From: Nonlabens spongiae
GTDB taxonomy: Bacteria > Bacteroidota > Bacteroidia > Flavobacteriales > Flavobacteriaceae
Assembly: GCF_002117125.1 (NCBI RefSeq)
Contig: NZ_CP019344.1
Location: 930,001 to 994,000, forward strand
Direction of reading: 5' to 3'
Length of the DNA: 64,000 nucleotides
Below, in pieces: positions 18,001 through 25,778 of the stretch. The stretch's first letter is position 1. Each line of letters begins with the position of its first letter. Under the pieces are notes generated by a model. It ran no database searches, had not been told where the DNA came from, and worked only from the letters and a program-made list of their open reading frames with translations. The position numbers and the translations under genes were made by a program.

Positions 18001-18081
18001 GGTCGTCGTTTGCCCACTCACCAGCCCTGCACATAAAAATGCGCTCAGTAAGAAAGCTAAATTGTAAATTTTTTTCATCAT
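15028..18081 (-). CDS. Secreted lamin-tail (LTD) protein with Calx-beta-like domain and T9SS sorting signal
   Basis: 1017 aa with a signal peptide (about 1-23, AGLVSGQ). An N-terminal strand-rich domain (about 25-230) looks carbohydrate-binding-like (IYIDNIVITQG end). A Calx-beta-like domain (about 235-340) is followed by a lamin tail domain (about 345-480, VINEILADPDGTTGDANGDGVADTSDDEFIEIFNN). A long central region follows, with a WTGATDTDWATGSNWVNGIAP motif typical of Bacteroidota surface proteins. A T9SS type A domain closes the protein (about 945-1017, IRLFDLLGKQVIAQEL to IKLIINK). It is the first gene of the operon that continues with the 66-aa peptide, kinase and nucleotidyltransferase. 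Whether it is part of that system or only co-transcribed is open. Confidence 0.82.
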   Translation of the reverse strand: MMKKIYNLAFLLSAFLCAGLVSGQTTTIDFETDGEGYSSTATEGSSFIDVFNRIDASAESGGNLGGNSTFIWAVEDTNVTPGSITLDQIDVTGSTSFTFSIDMLAHHFQDWDSTDELNITYSLDSGSAQNLMSVQMHQGSGDANNGPAALDTDFDGDGECGAGLVLPALTTGTQHGCSVTDSNFATFTTSAIPLSGNSTLDIVLSFENLTSSDEGIYIDNIVITQGAGALPPSVGFDNTASSENETNLTFTSSIIPVTLSNYGGSQVDLSVSVTGGTAEMADYTLNTTSLSFTGNGTQNITFDINPDAGFEDETIEITLTETTSTGATVSPDTHTLTIFDDETAPLVINEILADPDGTTGDANGDGVADTSDDEFIEIFNNSSSAIDMSNYTLSDGFGVRHTFPSGTVLLAQQAIVVFGGGNVEDFTGVPGLVQVAGTLGLNNSGDTITIADGSGTALVVETYGSAGNNQSIARDPDFTGAFVDHSTITTNPIDFSPGSDNTDGSSLTDPNTWTGATDTDWATGSNWVNGIAPRSIDDIIIPNGLGNYPIISSTTGGVGNDLTVEGAASLIINGGGSLILNGASTGEVTYNIAIPDTNWHLIGTPVSGEDYDSAWITANNIASGTGSNRGVSTYINTTDGDGDWVYAQDGVPETFANTIGYSVLTNAAGDIALTGSLLTTDLAVPITESANFPEEDNSFNLVGNPFAAYLSIDDFLTLSTNAAALEDVREAVYVWNGSSYLPLTIGFIHPGQGFFLSSAGASESVDFNENMLSHQTGLTFYSTPSNNSSIQLVMSVGNEARSTKVNFINGKTLGLDPRFDVATFGGQVASLEIYTALVDGSYQDTNFAIQALPDTNLDAMIIPVGVTAAAGQMVSIVADVNGLPINTNVYLEDRANGTFNLLGNGNSFDFTAAGDMTGFGRFYLHATTQTLSNEIISQDLDVSVYQSDSNTLSISGLNDVASQIRLFDLLGKQVIAQELSQDGAVATVDVSNIKTGVYIAQITSGDEATSIKLIINK

Positions 18082-18097
18082 AAAATATTTATCGCAA

Positions 18098-18105
18098 CAA
18101 AGATA
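18098..18105 (-). promoter_or_regulatory. -7 element TATCTTTG for the LTD/peptide/kinase operon
   Basis: Exact TAnnTTTG on the minus strand, 16 bp upstream of the ATG at 18081. It is the only good promoter element seen for the four-gene operon. Confidence 0.55.
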
Positions 18106-18254
18106 AAATTCCTATTCACTTATTCAGGGCATTTCAGAATTGTTTACGATTAGTTAAACTAGACTGAGGTTTTACTTGCTTTAATCAATGATTTATTGTC
18201 CTTGTGAAACCAGAATTACGATAGTTTCCCTTTAGCTGAAACAAATCCTTGCTG

Positions 18255-18262
18255 TATCTTCA
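18255..18262 (+). promoter_or_regulatory. -7-like element TATCTTCA, 6 nt before the PIG-L start
   Basis: Differs from TAnnTTTG at the last two bases. Its position would give a leaderless transcript for the start at 18269. Confidence 0.35.
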
Positions 18263-18268
18263 CGCTCT

Positions 18269-20866
18269 ATGAAAAAAAATCTTGATTTTCTCGGACGATC
18301 GGGAATTACTTTGAGACGACGGATGCGATCCACCACTACGTGGGGACGCTTGGCGAGCGTCCTTGTTATTATATGCAGCGTAAATATCGCAATCGCACAG
18401 GAAAACCGCTTGGCTCCGCAGCAACCTAACACTTCAGAAATCTACCAAAAAATCAAAAAATTGGGATTCCTGGGTTCTGCGTTGTATCTCGCGGCACATC
18501 CAGACGATGAAAATACGCGACTGATCTCCTGGCTGGCAAATGATAAACAAGCGCGTACGGCATATCTTTCACTCACTCGTGGCGACGGTGGTCAGAACTT
18601 GATCGGGCCTGAATTGCGCGAGCAGCTGGGAATGATACGTTCCCAAGAATTACTAGAAGCACGTAACCTAGACGGTGGAAACCAGTTTTTCACTCGGGCT
18701 AATGATTTTGGGTATTCCAAGCATCCCGATGAAACGCTGGAGATTTGGAACGAAGAAGAGGTATTGAAAGATGTTGTGCGCATCATCAGGAAATTCAAGC
18801 CCGATGTGATTATTAATCGCTTCAACCACCGTACGGCAGGAACCACCCACGGTCATCACACCAGCAGCGCGATGCTTGGGATGGAAGCTTACGACCTTGC
18901 TGATGATTCCGCTTTTTTACCAGAAGTTGAGTCCTACAAACCCGAGCGCATCTTTTTTAATACCAGCTGGTGGTTTTATGGGAGTCGTGACGCTTTCGCG
19001 AAAGCGGACAAAACAAATCTCCTAGAAATCGAAGCAGGCAGTTACTACCTGGCAAAAGGCTTGTCCAATAACGAGATCGCTGCCTTGAGCCGCAGCCAGC
19101 ATAAGTCACAGGGATTTGGTAGCAGCGGAAGTCGTGACAGACAAACCGAATACCTAGAATATTTAAAAGGCTCCTTTCCTGAGGATAAAAGTGATATTTT
19201 TTCTGGAATCAACACCACTTGGACTCGGGTTAAAGGTGGCAGTCCTATCCAAACGCAACTCAACCAGATCATCGCCGATTACGACTTTAAGAAACCAACG
19301 AAAAGTTTAAATCAACTGGCGAAGCTGCACAACGCAATCTCAAAATTGGATGATGGACATTGGAAAGATATCAAGATTAAGGAACTGGAAGAACTGATGT
19401 TAGATATAACAGGTTTTTACGCTCAGGCAAGCGTACGGGAAACCTACACGACTGGCGGTGAGCACTTACAAGTCAATCTTGAAACTACCAACCGATCGGA
19501 TGAAAAACTACAGATTGAAATTACCAAATCTGACAACTTACAACTTACAACTAATAGCTTCAAAATCCCGGCATATCAGGGCGTGAACACTCAAGCGACC
19601 CTTACCATTCCAGAAGATGCGCCCTACTCTACTCCTTATTATTTGGAAAAGGAAGGATCAATGGGTATGTATAAGGTGGACGATCCAGAGCTGATCGGTT
19701 TGCCAGAGGACAAAGCGGCCTTCCAAGTTCCTATTACTGTAACCGTCGCTGGAATCGAAATCAAAAAAATGCTGCCCATCATTCACAAAAGCACTGATCC
19801 GGTGCGTGGCGAGGTGCTGGAACCGCTTCACATCGTTCCGGCGCTGAGTGTCAAAGTTGAGGAACCGGTCTATATTTTTCAGAGTGGCGAGAGCAAAAAA
19901 GTCAATCTGGTTGTTAAAGCATTTGCTGATGTACAAAACATCAGCCCATCCATCAAGCTGCCAGCCAGTTGGGATCCTGGGATGCGCACCATGCAAGTTT
20001 TTGATATGAAAAAGGGAGAACAGCGCAGTTTTACCTTTACCGTCACCGCTCCGAGTAATCAGTCTGAGGGAACGCTGGAGGCGTCGATCAATGCAAATGG
20101 TAAAACCTATAATAAGGAGGTTATCCAGATCAGCTACGATCACATTCCCGATCAACAACTAGTGCGCGATGCAACTGCCAAAATCGTAAATCCAAACCTG
20201 ACCAATAATGCTACCACCATTGCCTACATCAACGGTGCGGGCGATGCGATACCAGCAGCGCTTGAAGCTATGGGAAGTACGGTGTTCACCTACGATCCTG
20301 CAAACGTACCTGCTGACCTCAGTAAATATGACGTGATCGTTACAGGCATACGCGCCTACAACGTAGCTGAACAGGACATGACCAATCTGCAATCCCGACT
20401 AGCGGACTTTGTTAGAAACGGCGGTACCCTCGTGCAGCAATACAATACCAGTAGAGGATTGAACGATGTGGCGATGGGGCCTTTGGAGATCTCGCTTTCG
20501 CGAAAGCGTACTACCGATGAAAACGCAACAATCACTTTTCTCAATCCAGAGCATCCCGTATTAAATTATCCGAACAAAATCACACAAGCCGATTTTGAGG
20601 GCTGGGTGCAGGAACGCGGGCTGTATTTTCCAGAAGCCTGGGATGAAGGCTTTACTCCTATTCTGGGAATGGCAGATGCGGGTGAGGAAATGACGCGTGG
20701 GAGTTTGCTGGTGGCACCTTATGGCAAGGGGCATGTGGTATATACTGGACTGAGCTTTTTCAGGGAATTGCCAGCGGGAGTTGCTGGTGCGTATCGTCTT
20801 TTTGCCAACATCATCAATCTGGACACCCAGAAAGAACTTAAAACCGAAAGCGATGCCCGAGACTAA
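18269..20866 (+). CDS. PIG-L family deacetylase, secreted, with large C-terminal region
   Basis: 865 aa. A hydrophobic export signal ends about residue 44 (SVNIAIAQ); an alternative start at 18323 would give a more normal signal length. The PIG-L domain (about 65-330) has the zinc/catalytic motif AHPDDE (76-81) and a later THGHH motif (about 196). It is expected to remove N-acetyl groups from amino sugars. After a long strand-rich middle, the end (about 640-850) resembles a glutamine-amidotransferase or ThuA-like fold (YDVIVTGIRAYN, FVRNGGTLVQQYNT). A 34-aa membrane peptide and a sodium:solute symporter follow, suggesting uptake of the released product. Two palindrome copies lie inside, read as AFAKA (18991) and LSRKR (20493). 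Confidence 0.85.
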   Translation: MKKNLDFLGRSGITLRRRMRSTTTWGRLASVLVIICSVNIAIAQENRLAPQQPNTSEIYQKIKKLGFLGSALYLAAHPDDENTRLISWLANDKQARTAYLSLTRGDGGQNLIGPELREQLGMIRSQELLEARNLDGGNQFFTRANDFGYSKHPDETLEIWNEEEVLKDVVRIIRKFKPDVIINRFNHRTAGTTHGHHTSSAMLGMEAYDLADDSAFLPEVESYKPERIFFNTSWWFYGSRDAFAKADKTNLLEIEAGSYYLAKGLSNNEIAALSRSQHKSQGFGSSGSRDRQTEYLEYLKGSFPEDKSDIFSGINTTWTRVKGGSPIQTQLNQIIADYDFKKPTKSLNQLAKLHNAISKLDDGHWKDIKIKELEELMLDITGFYAQASVRETYTTGGEHLQVNLETTNRSDEKLQIEITKSDNLQLTTNSFKIPAYQGVNTQATLTIPEDAPYSTPYYLEKEGSMGMYKVDDPELIGLPEDKAAFQVPITVTVAGIEIKKMLPIIHKSTDPVRGEVLEPLHIVPALSVKVEEPVYIFQSGESKKVNLVVKAFADVQNISPSIKLPASWDPGMRTMQVFDMKKGEQRSFTFTVTAPSNQSEGTLEASINANGKTYNKEVIQISYDHIPDQQLVRDATAKIVNPNLTNNATTIAYINGAGDAIPAALEAMGSTVFTYDPANVPADLSKYDVIVTGIRAYNVAEQDMTNLQSRLADFVRNGGTLVQQYNTSRGLNDVAMGPLEISLSRKRTTDENATITFLNPEHPVLNYPNKITQADFEGWVQERGLYFPEAWDEGFTPILGMADAGEEMTRGSLLVAPYGKGHVVYTGLSFFRELPAGVAGAYRLFANIINLDTQKELKTESDARD
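18991..19006. repeat. Palindrome CGCTTTCGCGAAAGCG, coding
   Basis: Exact copy, read as AFAKA in the PIG-L domain. Confidence 0.95.
20493..20508. repeat. Palindrome CGCTTTCGCGAAAGCG, coding
   Basis: Exact copy, read as LSRKR near the C-terminus of the PIG-L protein. Confidence 0.95.
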
Positions 20867-20957
20867 AAAATGGCGGCCGTTTTACATTGCTGTATTGGTC
20901 GCAAATGTGGTTTATGCCATTTTGTTTTACATCATAAGTCGTGTTTATGGACAGTAA
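20853..20957 (+). CDS. 34-aa single-pass membrane peptide between PIG-L and the symporter
   Basis: It begins with ATG overlapping the last 14 bases of the PIG-L gene in another frame. It encodes MPETKKWRPFY, then a hydrophobic helix (IAVLVANVVYAILFYIIS) and a short basic end RVYGQ. The positive-inside pattern, tight overlap and clean stop suggest a real small protein, possibly a symporter accessory subunit. Too short for domain assignment. Confidence 0.6.
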   Translation: MPETKKWRPFYIAVLVANVVYAILFYIISRVYGQ

Positions 20958-21065
20958 GATGGTGTTTACCGGGTCTGACATAAGAACGCTTCGCTGAAGG
21001 ACGTAAGACAAAAGAAAAAGAGGCAAGAATCAAGAGGCAAGAGCAATTTGGAGCTTGGAGCTTGG

Positions 21066-21083
21066 TCCCGATAGCTATCGGGA
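21066..21083. repeat. Palindrome TCCCGATAGCTATCGGGA
   Basis: Perfect 18-bp palindrome, identical to the copy at 34373-34390. Confidence 0.9.
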
Positions 21084-21175
21084 TTGAAATTTGAAATTTG
21101 GGATTTAAGATTTGAAAATTATTTTTTACATATTAAATAGCATTGCGGACGCCCTTTGTCCTGCCCTTCGGCTCG

Positions 21176-21192
21176 CTTCGACTCCGCTCAGC
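21176..21192. repeat. CTTCGACTCCGCTCAGC dispersed repeat
   Basis: Inverse orientation of the TGAGCGGAGTCGAAG motif. Confidence 0.7.
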
Positions 21193-21282
21193 GACCACCG
21201 CTCAGGAACTACGGACATTTGTGCCATCCTCTGTTGTACTCGTCGGTGGCAAAAAGGGAAAAATACTTTTTAAACGATTTCG

Positions 21283-23034
21283 ATGGATTCAACTAATTGG
21301 TTTTTAGAAAGTGTGGGAGCGCTCACTCGTGTGGACTGGTTCATCCTCTTCTCTACCCTCGCGGGAATCGTCTTATACGGCGTTTACAAAACCCGTGGTA
21401 AGCAAAGCAGCGAAGAATACATCAAGGGCGGCGACAGTAAGTGGCTCACGGTGGGACTGAGTGTGATGGCGACGCAAGCGAGCGCGATCACGTTTTTGAG
21501 CACGCCGGGACAAGCCTATACCGATGGGATGGAATTTGTGCAGCTGTACTTTGGGCTGCCCATCGCGGTGATCATCATTTGCGTGACCTTTATCCCGATC
21601 TACCACAAGCTCAAAGTGTACACGGCCTATGAGTTTTTGGAAAAGCGGTTTGATTTAAAAACGCGGTCGCTGGCCTCTGGACTGTTTTTGGTTCAACGTG
21701 GCTTGGCAGCAGGGATCACGATCTACGCACCGGCAATCATTTTGAGTGCAGTGCTGGACTGGGAACTGCGCTACCTGAACATATTGATCGGTATCCTCGT
21801 GATCATATACACCGTGAGCGGCGGCACCAAAGCCGTGAGCGTGACCCAAAAACAACAAATGGTCGTGATCATGGCGGGAATGGTGACCGCTTTTGTGCTG
21901 ATCGTGAATGCGCTGCCCGATAATGTGACCTTTGGCAATGCACTGACCATGGCGGGCGATGCCGATAAGATGCAAGTGCTGGATTTTGACTTTGCGCTGG
22001 ACGATCGCTACAATGTGTGGAGCGCGCTATTTGGCGCGACCTTTTTGATGCTAAGCTATTTTGGCACCGATCAGTCGCAGGTACAGCGCTACCTCTCGGG
22101 CAGCAGCGTGCGGGAGATGCGCATGGGGCTGCTTTTCAACGGGCTGTTCAAGGTGCCCATGCAGTTCTTCATTCTGCTCGTGGGCGTGATGGTCTTTGTG
22201 TTCTACCAGTTCAACAGCACTCCGCTCAATTTCAATCCGGCGGGAGAGACGGCGGTTTTGGAAAGTGAGTACGCAGACGATTATCAAGAATTGCAGGACA
22301 GCCACGAGACTATTTTGCAGGAAAAACAACTGGTTCAAAAACAATATGCAGGTGCATTGGCAAGTGGTGGAGCAACGGCAAACTATTCGCAAGAATTATC
22401 CCGCTTGCGCGAAAGCGAGGAAAACAACCGGCAACGTGCCCGAGACCTCATCGAGAAAGCCGATGAAGCCGTGGAGACCAATGACAAGGATTATGTCTTT
22501 ATCCACTACATCCTGAACCATTTACCGAAAGGACTGGTAGGCTTGTTGCTCGCCGTGATCCTGTGTGCTGCGATGAGCAGCACCGCCAGCGAACTCAACG
22601 CCCTCTCCTCTACCACGACCATAGATATTTACAAACGTTACCAGTCCCGTGAACGGGACGACGATCACTACGTGAACGCCAGCAAGTGGTTCACGCTAGC
22701 CTGGGGAGTGCTCGCGATCCTGTTTGCCAGTTTTGTTTCGCTCTTTGACAACCTGATCCAGCTGGTCAATTTCATTGGCTCCATTTTTTACGGGACAATT
22801 TTGGGGATTTTCCTGGTCGCCTTTTACTTTAAAAAAGTGCAAGGCAAAGCCATTTTTACCGCTGCCATCATCTCCCAAACCATCGTCATCATTTGCGCCG
22901 TGCTGCACGAGTTTGTGGACGGCGTGACGGTGCTGCCATTTTTATGGTTGAATCCGCTGGGGGCTGTTTTGACGGTGGTTTTGGGATATTTACTTAATAA
23001 TGGTAATCGAATTCAATTGAATAATGATAATTAA
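21283..23034 (+). CDS. Sodium:solute symporter (SSS family)
   Basis: 583 aa with about 13-14 membrane helices, LeuT-like fold. Typical SSS segments are WLTVGLSVMATQASAITFLSTPGQAY, YTAYEFLEKRF and VSGGTKAVSVTQKQQ in the first half, and AAMSSTASELNALSSTTTIDIYKR in the later half. A cytoplasmic, charged insert of about 80 residues (about 325-400, LQDSHETILQEKQLV..) divides two helices and looks coiled-coil. It probably imports a sugar or amino-sugar with sodium. The upstream PIG-L deacetylase suggests an amino-sugar-derived substrate, which is inference. This gene is noticeably GC-richer than its neighbours. A palindrome copy with one change (22402) lies in the insert. Confidence 0.9.
   Translation: MDSTNWFLESVGALTRVDWFILFSTLAGIVLYGVYKTRGKQSSEEYIKGGDSKWLTVGLSVMATQASAITFLSTPGQAYTDGMEFVQLYFGLPIAVIIICVTFIPIYHKLKVYTAYEFLEKRFDLKTRSLASGLFLVQRGLAAGITIYAPAIILSAVLDWELRYLNILIGILVIIYTVSGGTKAVSVTQKQQMVVIMAGMVTAFVLIVNALPDNVTFGNALTMAGDADKMQVLDFDFALDDRYNVWSALFGATFLMLSYFGTDQSQVQRYLSGSSVREMRMGLLFNGLFKVPMQFFILLVGVMVFVFYQFNSTPLNFNPAGETAVLESEYADDYQELQDSHETILQEKQLVQKQYAGALASGGATANYSQELSRLRESEENNRQRARDLIEKADEAVETNDKDYVFIHYILNHLPKGLVGLLLAVILCAAMSSTASELNALSSTTTIDIYKRYQSRERDDDHYVNASKWFTLAWGVLAILFASFVSLFDNLIQLVNFIGSIFYGTILGIFLVAFYFKKVQGKAIFTAAIISQTIVIICAVLHEFVDGVTVLPFLWLNPLGAVLTVVLGYLLNNGNRIQLNNDN
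22402..22417. repeat. Palindrome copy with one mismatch, coding
   Basis: CGCTTGCGCGAAAGCG, read as RLRES within the charged insert of the symporter. Confidence 0.85.
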
Positions 23035-23049
23035 ACTTGATCATTTAGA

Positions 23050-23937
23050 TTAAAATCTATCCTTCCTAAATAAAACATAGTAATTACTTCCTTCGTTGTA
23101 TTTATAAAATTCTCGTGCGGCTGCGTCTTGTTCTTCGAAGGATTTAAGATCCATACCTACACAAAACCCTCTAGAATAATGATAAGTAAGTATCTCTTTG
23201 TCAATAGCGGTTAAATCTTCAACGAGTTCATAGCAATTTGAGAAAACAGAATCACACCCTAATTCAGACGATTTATTTAAAAATCCCAAATTGATAACAA
23301 AGCCTCTAATAAGGTCGGCAAGAATCGCATTTTTATCAGTATAAAATTCTGGAATCAATTTTAGATTCACTTTATCTATATCACTGCCTGTCCAATAAGT
23401 ACGATAGTTTATTCTTCGCTTGTAATTATTTTTAAGGCGCCCTTCATATTCAAAATCACCATCAAAGTAGATTACAAAATTAGATTTTTCTAGATTATTA
23501 GTTGTTTTAATATTTAAGTTAGGGATTTCATTCAGATTAAGCCTGATAAACTTTTTTAATTTTCGCTTATAGTAATTTGAAACCGACTCACCGAAATAAA
23601 TAATGATATCATCACTCCAGAATCTATGTCGAGGTTCATTTTTATCAACTGACCTATAAGCAATAGATTTGTAGATATCTAAAAAAGTGGTGTCTTTTAG
23701 GATATACCTAACTTTATTTAATTTCAACGAATCTTTACCAAAGTTCCGCTTGTAAGGAACTACGGTATCACCTTTTACAATTTTATACCTTAAGTGGTCA
23801 AGTGAAATGGTATCACTAACCTTTTCTCTGAAAGTCTTTAAAGACATAAAATAATCCTCTCCGTATTGGTTTGGATTCTGAGCACGGATATCATTTGACA
23901 ACCACGTCAAAAAAGCTATAATAAAAAGCCCTCTCAT
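23050..23937 (-). CDS. Secreted protein of unknown function, DUF2927-like
   Basis: 295 aa from the ATG at 23937. A longer form from 23973 would overlap the upstream gene and bury the signal peptide, which ends SNDIRAQ. Residues about 115-285 share layout with the upstream neighbour: a DDIIIYFGE strand, a helix, a SNFVIYF strand, then an ILADLIRGFVINLGFLNKSS.. helix and a Y-H-Y near the end. This pattern recalls DUF2927 (putative protease-like proteins whose HExxH is lost), but the match is by eye. One base separates it from the upstream gene, so they form an operon and are probably paralogues. Confidence 0.5.
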   Translation of the reverse strand: MRGLFIIAFLTWLSNDIRAQNPNQYGEDYFMSLKTFREKVSDTISLDHLRYKIVKGDTVVPYKRNFGKDSLKLNKVRYILKDTTFLDIYKSIAYRSVDKNEPRHRFWSDDIIIYFGESVSNYYKRKLKKFIRLNLNEIPNLNIKTTNNLEKSNFVIYFDGDFEYEGRLKNNYKRRINYRTYWTGSDIDKVNLKLIPEFYTDKNAILADLIRGFVINLGFLNKSSELGCDSVFSNCYELVEDLTAIDKEILTYHYSRGFCVGMDLKSFEEQDAAAREFYKYNEGSNYYVLFRKDRF

Positions 23938-23938
23938 T

Positions 23939-24742
23939 TTAATATTTCTTCCAAAATAATTCATACAAATCATAAGTATTTACTCTATAATCAGTTAAAT
24001 GATCATAATGGACTTGAAGCAATAGCCTATCGTAATCATTCAGATCAGCATCTCGCTCAGATTTTCGGTAAAGTAAGCTTTCCCTTGAGATTTCATCTCT
24101 CCCAATAAAATAACCTAAGCTTGCGTAAAGAGTTCTTCTTAAACTACGTTTTATCTCTTGAGAATTATTTGTTCTATCTAAATCTATTTTAATAAAGCCA
24201 TGATCAATTTCAGAATCTACTCTGTATAATGAATAAGTGGTATAGTAGAATAAAATTTTTTGTTTTGGAAAATCGTTTAAATTCTTTAGCAAATCTGAGC
24301 TGAAAGTCACTTTATGGTTTAAAATCATTAAATTACTTCCTTCTTTCGTATCGCTAAAATTAATCTGAACAGTTTCTGTGGCATTTATGCTATCAACAAA
24401 TGACTTCAAATCTTCAATAATTTCTTCGTCAAAATCATCAGACAAATGGATTACAATGGGCTTCTTCCACCAAGCTAACCTAGATTTTTTACTAATGGTA
24501 GTCATATAGAAATAATCTGCCATAATTTCTTTATTTGTTATCTTAGGAGAGAGTTCCACTGGAGTATCTATCTCTGGTGTTTGATCAACAAGAGTATCAT
24601 TATCTAAAATAACAATTCTCCTTCCTATAAAACTTTCACCCTGAAAATTATCGATCGTTACAAGGTCCATTCGATTGTAGGGAGTCTGACCTTTTACAAA
24701 AGCCCCACTCAATAAAAATAACATTAGAATCTTCGTAAGCAT
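23939..24742 (-). CDS. Secreted protein of unknown function, paralogue of the next gene
   Basis: 267 aa with a signal peptide (about 1-18, GAFVKGQ). The body contains KKPIVIHLSDDFDEEIIEDLKSFVDSIN, SNLMILNHKVTF and SLRRTLYASLGYFIGRDEISRESLLYRK followed by LNDYDRLLLQVHYDHLTDYRVN. The second half resembles the DUF2927 end (Gln/Gly-rich helix, then a D-LLL-Y segment). No HExxH remains, so catalytic activity is doubtful. First gene of a two-gene operon. Low GC compared with the flanking symporter. Confidence 0.5.
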   Translation of the reverse strand: MLTKILMLFLLSGAFVKGQTPYNRMDLVTIDNFQGESFIGRRIVILDNDTLVDQTPEIDTPVELSPKITNKEIMADYFYMTTISKKSRLAWWKKPIVIHLSDDFDEEIIEDLKSFVDSINATETVQINFSDTKEGSNLMILNHKVTFSSDLLKNLNDFPKQKILFYYTTYSLYRVDSEIDHGFIKIDLDRTNNSQEIKRSLRRTLYASLGYFIGRDEISRESLLYRKSERDADLNDYDRLLLQVHYDHLTDYRVNTYDLYELFWKKY

Positions 24743-25232
24743 AATTTAGAAATAAGTGAATTAATAGTCATCATGAGATTTTTTGAAATTCTGAAATAAT
24801 TCAAGGACTCGTTGATTTTTAAAATTGATTTTGATTGATATTGCGAACTCTGAAAATACTAATATTCCAAAAGATTTGGTAGTTAACGGTAAATATAAAT
24901 GAATTTTAGTTCGTATTTTATTTAATGACTATTGAGATTCAACGGCTGTGGTGATTAACAGTCACCCTTTGACAGCCTACGTTTAAACTAAGGGTTCGTC
25001 TCAGGGCTCGGTTTTGTATCTGACCTGAGGTTTTAGGGACTGGAAGCCTATGTTTTAGATCGTGCAAGAGGGCGCTTCGACTCACCCTTTGATTCCGCTC
25101 AGGGACCGTCTCAGCAACCTTATAGACATCGCGATAGAGGGCATTTCGGCTCCGCTCAATGACCTTACTGGAATCCAGATTGAAAAGATAGTGATTTTGA
25201 AGCTCTGTGAATTAGAATTTATCGAATTGAAA

Positions 25233-25259
25233 GGTGACTGAGCGGAGCCGAAGTCCCGG
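25233..25259. repeat. GTGACTGAGCGGAGCCGAAG repeat, upstream of the GIY-YIG gene
   Basis: Copy ending GTCCCGG, 18 bp before the start codon. The same 26-bp word recurs at 25693 downstream of the gene in the same orientation. Confidence 0.85.
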
Positions 25260-25265
25260 TTTAAC

Positions 25266-25273
25266 TATCTTCA
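25266..25273 (+). promoter_or_regulatory. -7-like element TATCTTCA, 4 nt before the GIY-YIG start
   Basis: Same variant as at 18255. If used, the mRNA would be essentially leaderless. Confidence 0.3.
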
Positions 25274-25277
25274 CACT

Positions 25278-25598
25278 ATGACATGTCACGTTTACATCCT
25301 AGAATGCGGTAATGGTACCTACTACACAGGAAGTACAAAAGAGCTGGAAGTTAGGTTGCAGCAACACATAAATGGACTCGGTTCAAATCACACTAAAAAG
25401 CATGGAGTGCGCGAATTGGTTTATCTGGAAGAATTCACCAGAATTGATCATGCTTTTGAGCGAGAAAAACAGATTCAAGGCTGGAGACGCGAAAAGAAAG
25501 AAGCCTTGATTGAAGGGAATGCGCATAAACTACATGAGCTGGCGAAATGTTTGAATGAAACCATGCATAGGAATTTTATTAAAAAAGAATTGTCATAG
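25278..25598 (+). CDS. GIY-YIG nuclease domain protein
   Basis: 106 aa. It begins with CHVYILECGNGTYYTGSTKELEVRLQQH, matching the GIY-YIG core (the Y-I and the Y-T-G triads, then the catalytic Arg) and ends the motif with AFEREKQIQGWRREKKEALI (the conserved Glu). It is a single-domain enzyme expected to nick DNA. It is tightly framed by TGAGCGGAGCCGAAG repeats: one 18 bp upstream, an inverted pair immediately downstream and one more 95 bp further. Such an arrangement may mean the nuclease acts on or spreads these repeats; this is inference. The surrounding 2 kb contains no intact genes other than this and a small membrane protein. Confidence 0.88.
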   Translation: MTCHVYILECGNGTYYTGSTKELEVRLQQHINGLGSNHTKKHGVRELVYLEEFTRIDHAFEREKQIQGWRREKKEALIEGNAHKLHELAKCLNETMHRNFIKKELS

Positions 25599-25600
25599 AA

Positions 25601-25670
25601 GGCACTTCGGCTCCGCTCAGCGACCTCAATAATTCCTCGATAAAAAAGTGACTGAGCGGAGCCGAAGTCA
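25601..25670. repeat. Inverted pair of TGAGCGGAGCCGAAG repeats (large hairpin)
   Basis: ACTTCGGCTCCGCTCAG and its exact reverse complement CTGAGCGGAGCCGAAGT flank a spacer of about 30 bp, starting 3 bp after the GIY-YIG stop. It could fold as a 17-bp perfect stem and might also act as a terminator. Confidence 0.85.
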
Positions 25671-25692
25671 CCGCGAATAAATTAGGATGCAA

Positions 25693-25719
25693 GGTGACTG
25701 AGCGGAGCCGAAGTCCCGG
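25693..25719. repeat. GTGACTGAGCGGAGCCGAAG repeat, downstream copy
   Basis: Direct copy of the 25233 element, including GTCCCGG. Confidence 0.85.
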
Positions 25720-25778
25720 ATTGAATCGAGACAGAGGGCATTTCAATTCCGTCACGTAGACCTTTAGACTATTAAAAC

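Larger units (their letters stand above)
20958..21282. other. Repeat-rich intergenic region
   Basis: No gene seen. It holds low-complexity near-repeats (GGAGCTTGGAGCTTGG and several TTGAAATTTG-like words), the TCCCGATAGCTATCGGGA palindrome and one CTTCGACTCCGCTCAGC copy. Confidence 0.7.
24743..25277. other. Intergenic region with dispersed repeats
   Basis: No gene is supported. The left 200 bp is AT-rich. The right part has several degenerate CTTCGACT../GCTCCGCTCA copies (about 25076-25110 and 25144-25164) and a perfect-looking copy at 25233-25259, just before the GIY-YIG gene. Confidence 0.7.

Noticed and set aside
19658..20158. 166-aa minus-strand ORF
   Set aside because: Entirely inside the PIG-L gene, opposite strand, with no family resemblance.
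22051..22392. 113-aa and other His/Ala-rich ORFs opposite the symporter
   Set aside because: Shadows produced by the GC-rich codon use of the symporter gene.
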